Part shown: piece by piece, positions 1 to 5,293 of the stretch
How the letters are laid out: every line of letters begins with the position of its first letter
Position numbering within the stretch: position 1 is the stretch's first letter
NCBI GenBank assembly: GCA_016301865.1
Contig: JAEDOP010000023.1
Coordinates: forward strand, 1 to 8,426
From: Alphaproteobacteria bacterium
Lineage (GTDB): Bacteria > Pseudomonadota > Alphaproteobacteria > Rs-D84
DNA: 8,426 nt
Direction: 5' to 3'
Translations under genes and position numbers: made by a program
Notes under the pieces: generated by a model
What the model saw: the letters and a program-made list of their open reading frames with translations, nothing else
Told to the model about the DNA's origin: nothing
The model's database searches: none

Positions 1-6
1 TGAATG

Positions 7-26
7 TGTGCGGCATTTGCCGCACA
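7..26. other. GC-rich hairpin at window edge
   Basis: An 8-bp perfect inverted repeat (tgtgcggc / gccgcaca) encloses a 4-nt loop. No clear T-tract follows on either strand, so it is at best a weak terminator for a gene outside the window, or a processing hairpin. A similar hairpin occurs at 627-648. Nothing else recognisable lies in 27-103, which is AT-rich. Confidence 0.35.
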
Positions 27-103
27 TTATAGTGCCACCACTAACCACTTACACTTAAATAAACTTTTATTTATCTAAGTATCTAATTGTATGGGAAGTG
101 CAC

Positions 104-129
104 AAAAAAACACCCCAAACGGGGTGTTT
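104..129 (-). terminator. intrinsic terminator of tRNA-Val transcript
   Basis: On the minus strand a 9-bp stem (aaacacccc / ggggtgttt) with a 4-nt loop runs directly into a seven-T tract. This is a textbook Rho-independent terminator. It lies about 90 nt beyond the 3' end of tRNA-Val and should end the transcript started at the 309-337 promoter. Confidence 0.85.
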
Positions 130-151
130 GTGTTTCAAATAAACAAAGGCA

Positions 152-224
152 GTCCGTCTGCGCTTCGCTACGCCGAGACACTCAAATTTCCTAATCGGCC
201 AAGCCGATAAGTAAATTTGGTGGA
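152..224. repeat. tRNA 3'-flank repeat, copy 1
   Basis: Copy 1 of a direct repeat whose partner is at 676-749. Bases 172-224 are identical to 697-749 (53 nt). A further identical 13 nt (152-164 and 676-688) is separated from the block by a short stretch with substitutions and a one-base length difference. The repeat includes the last seven bases of the tRNA (TCCACCA) and everything just downstream. It contains a hairpin (184-218): outer arms aaattt/aaattt and inner stem atcggc/gccgat. There is no T-run after it on the minus strand, so it looks like a processing or stability hairpin rather than a terminator. Confidence 0.85.
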
Positions 225-294
225 TGTGATTGGACTCGAACCAACGACCTCTTCGATGTGAACGAAGCGCTCTAACCAACTGAGCTACACATCC
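218..294 (-). tRNA. tRNA-Val(CAC)
   Basis: A 77-nt cloverleaf with encoded CCA. The acceptor stem is GGATGTG/CACATCC, the D-arm GCTC/GAGC has a normal G18G19, and the anticodon stem CTTCG/CGAAG encloses loop TTCACAT, giving anticodon CAC for the valine codon GUG. The T-arm loop is a standard TTCGAGT. It has its own promoter (309-337) and terminator (104-129), so it appears to be transcribed separately from the other three tRNAs. Its body is close to tRNA-Ala(CGC) at 743-818, from which its anticodon differs by one base, and the two share the 3' flank. It lacks the alanine identity pair G3:U70, having A3:U70 instead, so charging with valine is expected. Confidence 0.95.
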
Positions 295-308
295 AAAACA
301 GTGGGTAT

Positions 309-337
309 ATTATAAGAATAAAACAGTGGCGTTTCAA
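309..337 (-). promoter_or_regulatory. sigma70-type promoter for tRNA-Val
   Basis: On the minus strand there is a -35 box TTGAAA (332-337), a 17-nt spacer and a perfect -10 box TATAAT (309-314). Transcription would start around 302, leaving a 5' leader of only about 7 nt before the tRNA. Confidence 0.8.
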
Positions 338-346
338 GTTTTTATT

Positions 347-374
347 TTGTCATTTTTTGGGAAATTGTTATAAT
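347..374 (+). promoter_or_regulatory. plus-strand promoter in tRNA intergenic region
   Basis: TTGTCA (347-352), a 16-nt spacer and TATAAT (369-374) read on the plus strand, opposite to every tRNA nearby. No protein-coding frame follows before the next hairpin. It is divergent from the tRNA-Val promoter and starts the candidate small RNA listed next. AT-rich sequence produces chance matches, so confidence is moderate. Confidence 0.45.
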
Positions 375-380
375 GCAGTG

Positions 381-525
381 ATACGATAAAAATCGGATTG
401 TTTTTTATTGTGATCTTATGCGGGATTCCGGTTGGGGCTGTGTGGGGATTTTAAAAGTAAAATCTATCCTAATAAAATTATGGTATATGAATAAAAAACG
501 ACCAAGAATTAGGTCGTTAATTTTT
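381..525 (+). ncRNA. candidate small RNA, unrecognised
   Basis: This segment starts about 7 nt after the TATAAT box at 369-374 and ends at a hairpin (497-503 with 512-518) followed by AATTTTT, which could act as a plus-strand terminator. Inside are a perfect 7-bp stem with a 4-nt loop (447-453 with 458-464) and a weak 4-bp hairpin (384-395). A G-rich stretch (432-447) sits between them. It does not match the signatures I know for 6S, SRP RNA, tmRNA or RNase P RNA. The same 3' hairpin serves as the minus-strand terminator of tRNA-Leu(TAA), so the plus-strand role is inference only. Confidence 0.3.
493..518 (-). terminator. intrinsic terminator after tRNA-Leu(TAA)
   Basis: On the minus strand a 7-bp stem AACGACC/GGTCGTT with an 8-nt loop runs into a T-rich tail (GTTTTTTAT). 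It lies just past the tRNA-Leu(TAA) 3' end and should terminate the Leu(CAG)-Ala-Leu(TAA) transcript. The hairpin may also work in the opposite direction (see the candidate small RNA). Confidence 0.75.
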
Positions 526-526
526 G

Positions 527-613
527 TGGTGGGGATAGTGGGACTCGAACCCACACGGTCGCAATGACCAAAGGATTTTAAGTCCTCAGCGTCTACCATT
601 CCGCCATATCCCC
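527..613 (-). tRNA. tRNA-Leu(TAA)
   Basis: An 87-nt class II tRNA with encoded CCA. The acceptor stem is GGGGATA/TATCCCC, the anticodon loop CTTAAAA gives anticodon TAA (leucine UUA/UUG), the long variable arm has stem GGTC/GACC, and the T-loop is TTCGAGT. I see no good promoter directly upstream (614-742), so it is probably co-transcribed with tRNA-Ala and tRNA-Leu(CAG). It is followed by the terminator at 493-518. Confidence 0.96.
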
Positions 614-626
614 GAAGACTTTTAAT

Positions 627-648
627 AATGCCGCATTCCCGCGGCATT
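627..648. other. hairpin between tRNA-Ala and tRNA-Leu(TAA)
   Basis: A perfect 8-bp inverted repeat (aatgccgc / gcggcatt) has a 6-nt loop, 13 nt upstream of the tRNA-Leu(TAA) 5' end. There is no proper T-tract on the minus strand, so it probably does not terminate. It may punctuate the polycistronic tRNA precursor for nuclease cleavage (inference). Confidence 0.4.
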
Positions 649-675
649 TAGTGGTTTTGTTGTTTGAGTTTCCTC

Positions 676-749
676 GTCCGTCTGCGCTGACGCTATGCCG
701 AGACACTCAAATTTCCTAATCGGCCAAGCCGATAAGTAAATTTGGTGGA
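676..749. repeat. tRNA 3'-flank repeat, copy 2
   Basis: Partner of the repeat at 152-224, sitting directly 3' of tRNA-Ala(CGC). Bases 697-749 are identical to 172-224. The hairpin corresponding to 184-218 is at 709-743 and begins at the CCA end of the tRNA. Finding the same block behind a second tRNA points to segmental duplication or a dispersed tRNA-trailer element. Confidence 0.85.
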
Positions 750-818
750 GCTGATGGGACTCAAACCCACGACCTCTACGATGCGAACGTAGCGCTCTAT
801 CAACTGAGCTACAACCCC
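743..818 (-). tRNA. tRNA-Ala(CGC) with A19:U56
   Basis: A 76-nt cloverleaf with encoded CCA. Acceptor stem GGGGTTG/CAGCTCC carries the G3:U70 wobble pair, the classic alanine identity element. Anticodon stem CTACG/CGTAG encloses loop TTCGCAT, giving anticodon CGC (alanine GCG). The D-loop reads AGTTGATA, placing A at position 19. The T-loop reads TTTGAGT, placing U at position 56. Both positions are normally G19 and C56, the tertiary pair joining the D- and T-loops, so the two changes look compensatory. It lies 38 nt downstream of tRNA-Leu(CAG), with no terminator between, and is probably co-transcribed with it. Confidence 0.95.
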
Positions 819-830
819 AAAACTGGTTTG

Positions 831-859
831 CCACACGAAGCCCGATGGGCAAAGTGTGG
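831..859. other. spacer hairpin between tRNA-Leu(CAG) and tRNA-Ala
   Basis: The spacer folds as an outer stem ccacac (831-836) with gtgtgg (854-859) and an inner stem gccc (840-843) with gggc (847-850). The outer arm overlaps the CCA end of tRNA-Leu(CAG). No T-run follows, so it is not a terminator. A role in 3'-end processing of the dicistronic precursor is plausible but inferred. Confidence 0.4.
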
Positions 860-943
860 TGCGGATAAGAAGACTCGAACTTCCAAGGTATTGCTACCAC
901 TAGTACCTGAAACTAGCGCGTCTACCAATTCCGCCATATCCGC
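857..943 (-). tRNA. tRNA-Leu(CAG)
   Basis: An 87-nt class II tRNA with encoded CCA. The acceptor stem is GCGGATA/TATCCGC, the anticodon stem CTAGT/ACTAG encloses loop TTCAGGT (anticodon CAG, leucine CUG), the variable arm stem is GGTA/TACC, and the T-loop is TTCGAGT. It is the promoter-proximal gene of the minus-strand tRNA operon. Confidence 0.96.
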
Positions 944-954
944 AGGCGACAGGT

Positions 955-983
955 ATAATATATTAATTTTCAAATCTTTGCAA
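955..983 (-). promoter_or_regulatory. promoter of the Leu-Ala-Leu tRNA operon
   Basis: On the minus strand TTGCAA (978-983), a 17-nt spacer and TATTAT (955-960) lie just upstream of tRNA-Leu(CAG). The expected start is near 948, a few bases before the mature tRNA end. I see no equally good promoter in front of tRNA-Ala or tRNA-Leu(TAA), so this one probably drives all three. Confidence 0.75.
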
Positions 984-1059
984 CAAGAAAAATAGGTTTT
1001 TTTGTTGTTATTATTCGCTTGCACGGGAAATCGCAAATTTGCTAGACTTTTTATCAGAG

Positions 1060-3651
1060 ATGAAGAGAGTTCTGGTTTTTCTTGCAAATCTGTTGGTTTG
1101 CGTTGGTGTCGCCAATGCCGCTGTTCGTGATGGAACGGCTGTTTCGCGCGTAAAATCAGACAAGAATACTGTGGCAACCCAGACGCGCAGTGCGACCGTT
1201 GTAAAACGTGAAACACCACGTACAAGTGTCTTGCCGGCGCGCAGTGCAGCAAATTCTGTTCAAAATCGGTCTGGAACAGTGGCGCGTACCGCCGTTGCGC
1301 GGCCGGCCAGTGTGCGGACGGATAAAAATATCAATGCCAAGCGTAATATGACACCAATTGTTGCACGGGCAGGTTCGGATGCGTCGTCGGGGGCGATGTT
1401 GGCAACGCGTACGGGGGCGGAATATGAACAGTGTAAAAATACATATTTTTCATGTATGGATCAATTTTGTATGTTGAAAAATGATGATTACAGACGATGT
1501 TCGTGCAATGATCGTGTGTTTGCATTAGACGAAGTTCGCGATGTCTTGGAACAGGCGGGCGAAAAGCTGACTGTGTTTACAGAAAGTTTGGATGTGGTTG
1601 GTATGACAGCCGCGCAAGCCACGGCAATGCGCACCCAGTCCGAGGGTGAAGCCGCCTTGACGGGTGATAGTTCAGCGTCCAAGGCATTGTTGCAGGCGAT
1701 TATGAATTCTATTCGCGGCGAAGACAGCACCGTTGGTGGTAAATATGCAGATTTGAACAGTATTAATATGTCGTTTGATACAGTTAATGCCTTTGGTATG
1801 GTTGATGCAGGCCAGGCGATTGCGGCATATAATGGCAACGCGTTGTACAGTGCGGTTTTTCCGCAATGTCGCGAAGCGGTGCGGGCGGATTGTAATGATG
1901 CGTCATTGCAACGCGCGATAACAGCATATCTGATGGCGATTGAACAGGACTGTAACACGGTGCAAACCGCCATGGAACAGACACAACAAAAGATGAAGGC
2001 CGCCGTACGCGAAGGGGGGGCAATGTTGGACCTGGCGCGGGTGGAAAATCGGCAAAAACATAATTCGTCTGATATAACCACCTGTATTAACGAGGTTGAA
2101 TCTGCAATTTTAAGTGAACAGGTATGTGGTGCAAACTATCATAAATGTTTGGATAATGGTCAATATATTGATGTGTCCACGGGTAAACCAATTGTTGGTG
2201 TCAAAGATTTTTATAAATTGGAACAAATGCTGGTGTTCAGTGATGGGGTAGAGGCAGCAAATCAAAAACTGGCCAAGAATTCCAGCAATCGTGGATTTGT
2301 TCAAAATTTTGAAAACAGGGTAAAAAAATTTGCACAACCGGCGTTGGACAAATGTGTGGAAAACGCGGATGTTGTGTGGGCTGAATATCTGGACAAGGCC
2401 ATGTTGTCAATATACTATGCCCAGAAATCCAAAGTGGCCGAGATTAAGCAGGGCTGTTTTGATTATGTGTCCAGTTGTTATATGAATGGTGATGCGGCGA
2501 TAACGGCCGCTATGAAGGAATTGACCGGCAGCAGTGGTGTCGTATTACAGCCGGACAAGGTGGTATTAAATGCCCAGATGTGTTCTGATTATGTGATTTC
2601 GTGTGATAATATGTTTGATGGAAATATTGTTGCGCAATACATTGATAATATTCAAAATACAGATACTTTGACGGCGTGTCGTGCGGTTGTTAAGCAGTGT
2701 TTTGATAAATATGGCGGGACAAACTATGAAAATTTCTATTATCCGTACAGTGGATTGTTCCCGGCAAATTCTGATCGTGCCCCGGATTGGTTTGCATTGT
2801 ATGAATACAATAACATGGGAGAGCAGATAAAAAACGCGGATGGTACGTGGGCGTATAAATCAGAGTGCGCCAAACAGTTGCAGGGTATAGCAGCATGCAG
2901 TGATTCTGATATGATAGAACAGGCGTTTGGTGGATTTGATGTGGTGCAAGCAAGGCGAAGAAATAATAGTGAATATGGTCAATTCGTGTACACATTGCCG
3001 AATGGTAATACAACGGGTGATTTGTTTGTCAGGTACGGTTTGGTAGATGATTCTGATAATACTACATTGAAACATCGCTATACGCGCCCGACAGGTGTCG
3101 CGACCGAGGTTTACAATCAGATTATATCCATTTTATCGACGCAGTGTATGAATCTGCAGGGGCGTTTTATGGAATATCAGTTCTTTGATGATGGGGCATA
3201 TGATACAGATAATTTGTGTAAATCTAATTTTGCGAATTCGCGTTATGGGGATGATAGCATACTTGGGACATCGTTGGTTGCTTTGTATGGTGTTGGCGAA
3301 GGCGAAGATATGTGCCCGCGCGATTATAATTTGGGTGTTGCAACGCAGTCGTGGGGGGCGTGTCTGTGTTGGGAAAATGGTGCGCGACGCAGCAAATGGG
3401 GTAAGTCGGCTAAGTGTGTGGCCGCGGTGCCAAGCACATCTGCAGCAGATGCAACATGTTCAGGTACTGCTGTTGAAACGGCAACAGATGATTTGACTGA
3501 AAATGATTGGTGTGTCGTGGCACGGGTTTCAGATTTGAATCAGGCATGTGCGCCGGGTATGACATTGGGATACGACGATGGGGATTATCAAACCAAATAT
3601 TGTATATATAATAATGATACATTTGGTGATCTGCCCAAGGGGATAGAGTAG
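1060..3651 (+). CDS. secreted cysteine-rich protein of unknown function
   Basis: I do not recognise this protein (863 aa). The frame opens with a TTG at 1039, but the ATG at 1060 gives a clean Sec signal peptide: MKR, a hydrophobic core, then VANA before a predicted cut after residue 20. Residues 21 to about 115 are a cysteine-free, Arg/Ser/Thr/Val/Ala-rich linker. The rest contains about 30 cysteines. Five pairs follow a C-x6-C pattern at 125-132, 356-363, 466-473, 508-515 and 540-547, the first four with a tyrosine inside. The first is extended by C137, C147 and C149 in an FC..YRRCSC context. The C-terminal third has further cysteines and W/G-rich stretches, with no transmembrane anchor or beta-barrel signature. 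An oxidised periplasmic or secreted location is inferred. Ribosome binding is weak (GAG next to ATG). A weak TTGCAC/TAGACT pair at 1019-1048 could be its promoter. It converges with the small membrane gene, 12 nt away. Confidence 0.8.
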   Translation: MKRVLVFLANLLVCVGVANAAVRDGTAVSRVKSDKNTVATQTRSATVVKRETPRTSVLPARSAANSVQNRSGTVARTAVARPASVRTDKNINAKRNMTPIVARAGSDASSGAMLATRTGAEYEQCKNTYFSCMDQFCMLKNDDYRRCSCNDRVFALDEVRDVLEQAGEKLTVFTESLDVVGMTAAQATAMRTQSEGEAALTGDSSASKALLQAIMNSIRGEDSTVGGKYADLNSINMSFDTVNAFGMVDAGQAIAAYNGNALYSAVFPQCREAVRADCNDASLQRAITAYLMAIEQDCNTVQTAMEQTQQKMKAAVREGGAMLDLARVENRQKHNSSDITTCINEVESAILSEQVCGANYHKCLDNGQYIDVSTGKPIVGVKDFYKLEQMLVFSDGVEAANQKLAKNSSNRGFVQNFENRVKKFAQPALDKCVENADVVWAEYLDKAMLSIYYAQKSKVAEIKQGCFDYVSSCYMNGDAAITAAMKELTGSSGVVLQPDKVVLNAQMCSDYVISCDNMFDGNIVAQYIDNIQNTDTLTACRAVVKQCFDKYGGTNYENFYYPYSGLFPANSDRAPDWFALYEYNNMGEQIKNADGTWAYKSECAKQLQGIAACSDSDMIEQAFGGFDVVQARRRNNSEYGQFVYTLPNGNTTGDLFVRYGLVDDSDNTTLKHRYTRPTGVATEVYNQIISILSTQCMNLQGRFMEYQFFDDGAYDTDNLCKSNFANSRYGDDSILGTSLVALYGVGEGEDMCPRDYNLGVATQSWGACLCWENGARRSKWGKSAKCVAAVPSTSAADATCSGTAVETATDDLTENDWCVVARVSDLNQACAPGMTLGYDDGDYQTKYCIYNNDTFGDLPKGIE

Positions 3652-3663
3652 TTAAAAGAGAAA

Positions 3664-3870
3664 TTATTTACGGGTGGCCCAGAACAAAGACCACAGCCAA
3701 CCAATAATTGACCAGCCGAAAATCCAACTGGCTAATCTGACGGCGTGCATGTCGGGTTTGCCTTTGTTATTTTGGCGGGCAATCCATGCGGGTGCAAAGA
3801 TAATGCCGATGGTCAGCAATGCGCACAGTATGTATTTTATTACCAGTACAAAATCAATATTGTTCAGCAT
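3664..3870 (-). CDS. Imm-like small membrane protein (superinfection-immunity family resemblance)
   Basis: A 68-residue protein with two hydrophobic helices, about residues 6-28 and 47-65, joined by a short polar, basic loop (RQNNKGKPD). The pattern FAPAWIAR followed by LASWIFGWSIIGWLWSLFWA resembles the superinfection-immunity (Imm) family, whose hallmark is a P-x-x-[IV]-A motif and a C-terminal GW-x-x-x-GW-x-x-x-L-x-W helix. Members are small inner-membrane proteins named after phage T4 Imm, but chromosomal copies are common and mostly uncharacterised. The gene lies 51 nt downstream of eno on the same strand and may be co-transcribed with it. No clear Shine-Dalgarno precedes the ATG at 3870, and a GC-rich palindrome sits 14 nt upstream. 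Convergent with the cysteine-rich gene. Being real is likely; the function is not established. Confidence 0.7.
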   Translation of the reverse strand: MLNNIDFVLVIKYILCALLTIGIIFAPAWIARQNNKGKPDMHAVRLASWIFGWSIIGWLWSLFWATRK

Positions 3871-3884
3871 GTTATTTGTATAAA

Positions 3885-3902
3885 GGGGGGCATATGCCCC
3901 CC
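3885..3902. other. 18-bp GC-rich palindrome between eno and the Imm-like gene
   Basis: GGGGGGCATATGCCCCCC is a perfect palindrome lying 19 nt after the eno stop codon. On the minus strand it is followed by only TTTAT, so it could be a leaky terminator for eno that lets part of the transcription into the small downstream gene, or an mRNA 3'-stabilising hairpin. In the other direction it is followed by GTTTGTT. Confidence 0.55.
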
Positions 3903-3921
3903 GTTTGTTATTCCACGATGA

Positions 3922-5184
3922 TTATAAACCATATTTTGCGGATTTGTCCAGTTCTTCTTCGATACGAATTAACTGGTTATATTTTGCCATGCGATCTGTG
4001 CGTGACATAGAGCCAGTTTTGATTTGGCCGGCATTTGTTGCCACCGCCAGGTCCGCGATTGTGGTGTCTTCGGTTTCGCCACTGCGGTGGGAAATAATAA
4101 CACCATATTTGGCGTCTTGCGCCATTTTGATTGCGCGCAGTGTTTCGGTCAAAGAACCGATTTGATTTACCTTGATCAAAATTGCATTGGCAACGCCATT
4201 TTCAATGCCACGTGCCAGACGTGCTGGATTGGTTACAAACAGGTCGTCGCCAACCAATTGACATTTGTTGCCAATACGTTCGGTTAGTTTTTTCCAACCT
4301 GTCCAATCTTCTTCGGCCAGGGCGTCTTCGATGGAAATGATTGGGTAATCTGAAATTAATTTTTCATAGAATTCAATCATTTCATCAGATGATAATTTTT
4401 TACCTTCGAAATTATAAACGCCGTCAGCATAGAATTCTGATGATGCAACGTCCAATCCGATTGAAACCTGGCTGTCTGGTTCATAGCCTGCGGAACGTAT
4501 TGCCGCAACAATTGTGTCCAGGGCTTCGGCACAGGAATTAAAGTTTGGTGCAAAACCGCCTTCGTCGCCAACGTTTGTAGAATTGCCACCCTTTTTCAGA
4601 ATTGATTTCAGGTGGTGGAATATTTCAGAACCCATACGGATTGCTTCAACTTCGGATGTCGCGCCGTTTGGGATAATCATGAATTCCTGGGCGTCCAGAC
4701 CATTGTCGGCGTGTGCGCCACCGTTTATGATATTCATCATTGGGCGTGGCAGAACACATGGGTTGGCGTTGCCATAAATTTCTGCGATGTATTTATACAG
4801 TGGAATATGTTTTGCGTTCGCAACTGCGTGTGCCAAAGCCATGGAAACCGCCAATATCGCGTTTGCACCCAATTTATCTTTGTTTGGTGTGCCATCCAAT
4901 GTCAGCATTTTTTCATCAATTTCAGTTTGCTGGGACGCGTCCATGCCAACCAGGGCAGGCGCAATGATTTTGTTAACGTTTTTGACCGCGGTCAATACAC
5001 CTTTGCCCATATAGTTATTGCCACCGTCACGCAGTTCAAGGGCTTCGAATGAACCGGTTGATGCGCCAGATGGAACGGCTGCGCGTCCGAATGCGCCGTC
5101 TGATAATGTAATATCACATTCTATTGTCGGATTGCCACGACTGTCCATAATTTGACGTGCATGAATTTTTTTGATATCAAACAT
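3922..5184 (-). CDS. eno: enolase (phosphopyruvate hydratase)
   Basis: Enolase interconverts 2-phosphoglycerate and phosphoenolpyruvate in glycolysis and gluconeogenesis, using Mg2+, in the cytosol. At 420 aa it is near the usual bacterial length and looks complete. The N-terminal domain carries the DSRGNPT motif (14-20) and the mobile loop [15 protein letters not shown] (39-53). The C-terminal barrel holds H158 (GGAHAD), catalytic E208 (GDEGGFAPN), Mg ligands D245 (GLDVASSE), E286 (SIEDAL) and the D313/D314 pair (GDDLFVTN), catalytic K338 (LIKVNQIGS), H366-R367-S368 (SHRSGETED) and K389 ([11 protein letters not shown]). All expected residues are present. The start is supported by AAGGAG at 5193-5198, 8 nt before the ATG. 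It is divergent from the giant surface protein gene and is followed by the Imm-like gene. Confidence 0.98.
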   Translation of the reverse strand: MFDIKKIHARQIMDSRGNPTIECDITLSDGAFGRAAVPSGASTGSFEALELRDGGNNYMGKGVLTAVKNVNKIIAPALVGMDASQQTEIDEKMLTLDGTPNKDKLGANAILAVSMALAHAVANAKHIPLYKYIAEIYGNANPCVLPRPMMNIINGGAHADNGLDAQEFMIIPNGATSEVEAIRMGSEIFHHLKSILKKGGNSTNVGDEGGFAPNFNSCAEALDTIVAAIRSAGYEPDSQVSIGLDVASSEFYADGVYNFEGKKLSSDEMIEFYEKLISDYPIISIEDALAEEDWTGWKKLTERIGNKCQLVGDDLFVTNPARLARGIENGVANAILIKVNQIGSLTETLRAIKMAQDAKYGVIISHRSGETEDTTIADLAVATNAGQIKTGSMSRTDRMAKYNQLIRIEEELDKSAKYGL

Positions 5185-5229
5185 AAATTTTTCTCCTTGC
5201 GTTCATTTGATAATGTGGACAATTTCATC

Positions 5230-5264
5230 TTGCCATAGTAAAATGAAATGTGCCATAATATAAT
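5230..5264 (+). promoter_or_regulatory. promoter of the surface-protein gene
   Basis: TTGCCA (5230-5235) is followed after 18 nt by CATAAT (5254-5259) with an upstream TG (extended -10). An overlapping perfect TATAAT occurs at 5259-5264, but with poorer -35 spacing. Either would give a leader of about 25 nt. The region must also hold the eno promoter on the other strand, for which I see only weak candidates such as TACTAT (5235-5240). Confidence 0.5.
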
Positions 5265-5276
5265 CACAATTGTGAT
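5263..5276. promoter_or_regulatory. 14-bp palindromic operator candidate
   Basis: ATCACAATTGTGAT is a perfect palindrome placed at the expected start of the plus-strand transcript, just after the -10 boxes, and upstream of eno on the opposite strand. A dimeric regulator bound here could block the surface-protein promoter. I cannot assign it to a known regulator: its TCACA and TGTGA halves are in the reverse order of a CRP site. Confidence 0.4.
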
Positions 5277-5293
5277 GGGAAGGAAATAAAAAA

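Noticed and set aside
152..749. The 53-nt repeats as att sites of a small integrated element
   Set aside because: The shared block covers only seven bases of the tRNAs, the interval is 525 bp, and it contains no integrase or cargo, only tRNA genes. Duplication or a trailer element fits better.
67..900. Minus-strand open frames of 70-92 codons over the tRNA region
   Set aside because: They read straight through tRNA genes and the 3'-flank repeat. Their shared peptide segment is just the translated repeat.
1039..1059. TTG at 1039 as start of the cysteine-rich protein
   Set aside because: It would add seven residues (MLDFLSE) with acidic side chains before the basic n-region and spoil the signal peptide. 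The ATG at 1060 gives a canonical one.
809..1252. A 147-codon minus-strand frame covering tRNA-Leu(CAG) and the start of the cysteine-rich gene
   Set aside because: Its middle is the translated tRNA and its start lies antisense to a signal-peptide gene; no ribosome binding site.
3185..3496. A 103-codon plus-strand frame within the cysteine-rich gene
   Set aside because: It is an out-of-frame shadow of the real gene with no ribosome binding site and low-complexity hydrophobic content.
5263..5276. The palindrome as a CRP/FNR-type site
   Set aside because: The half-sites are in reverse order (TCACA before TGTGA) and the spacing is wrong for CRP; it also lacks the TTGAT-N4-ATCAA pattern of FNR.
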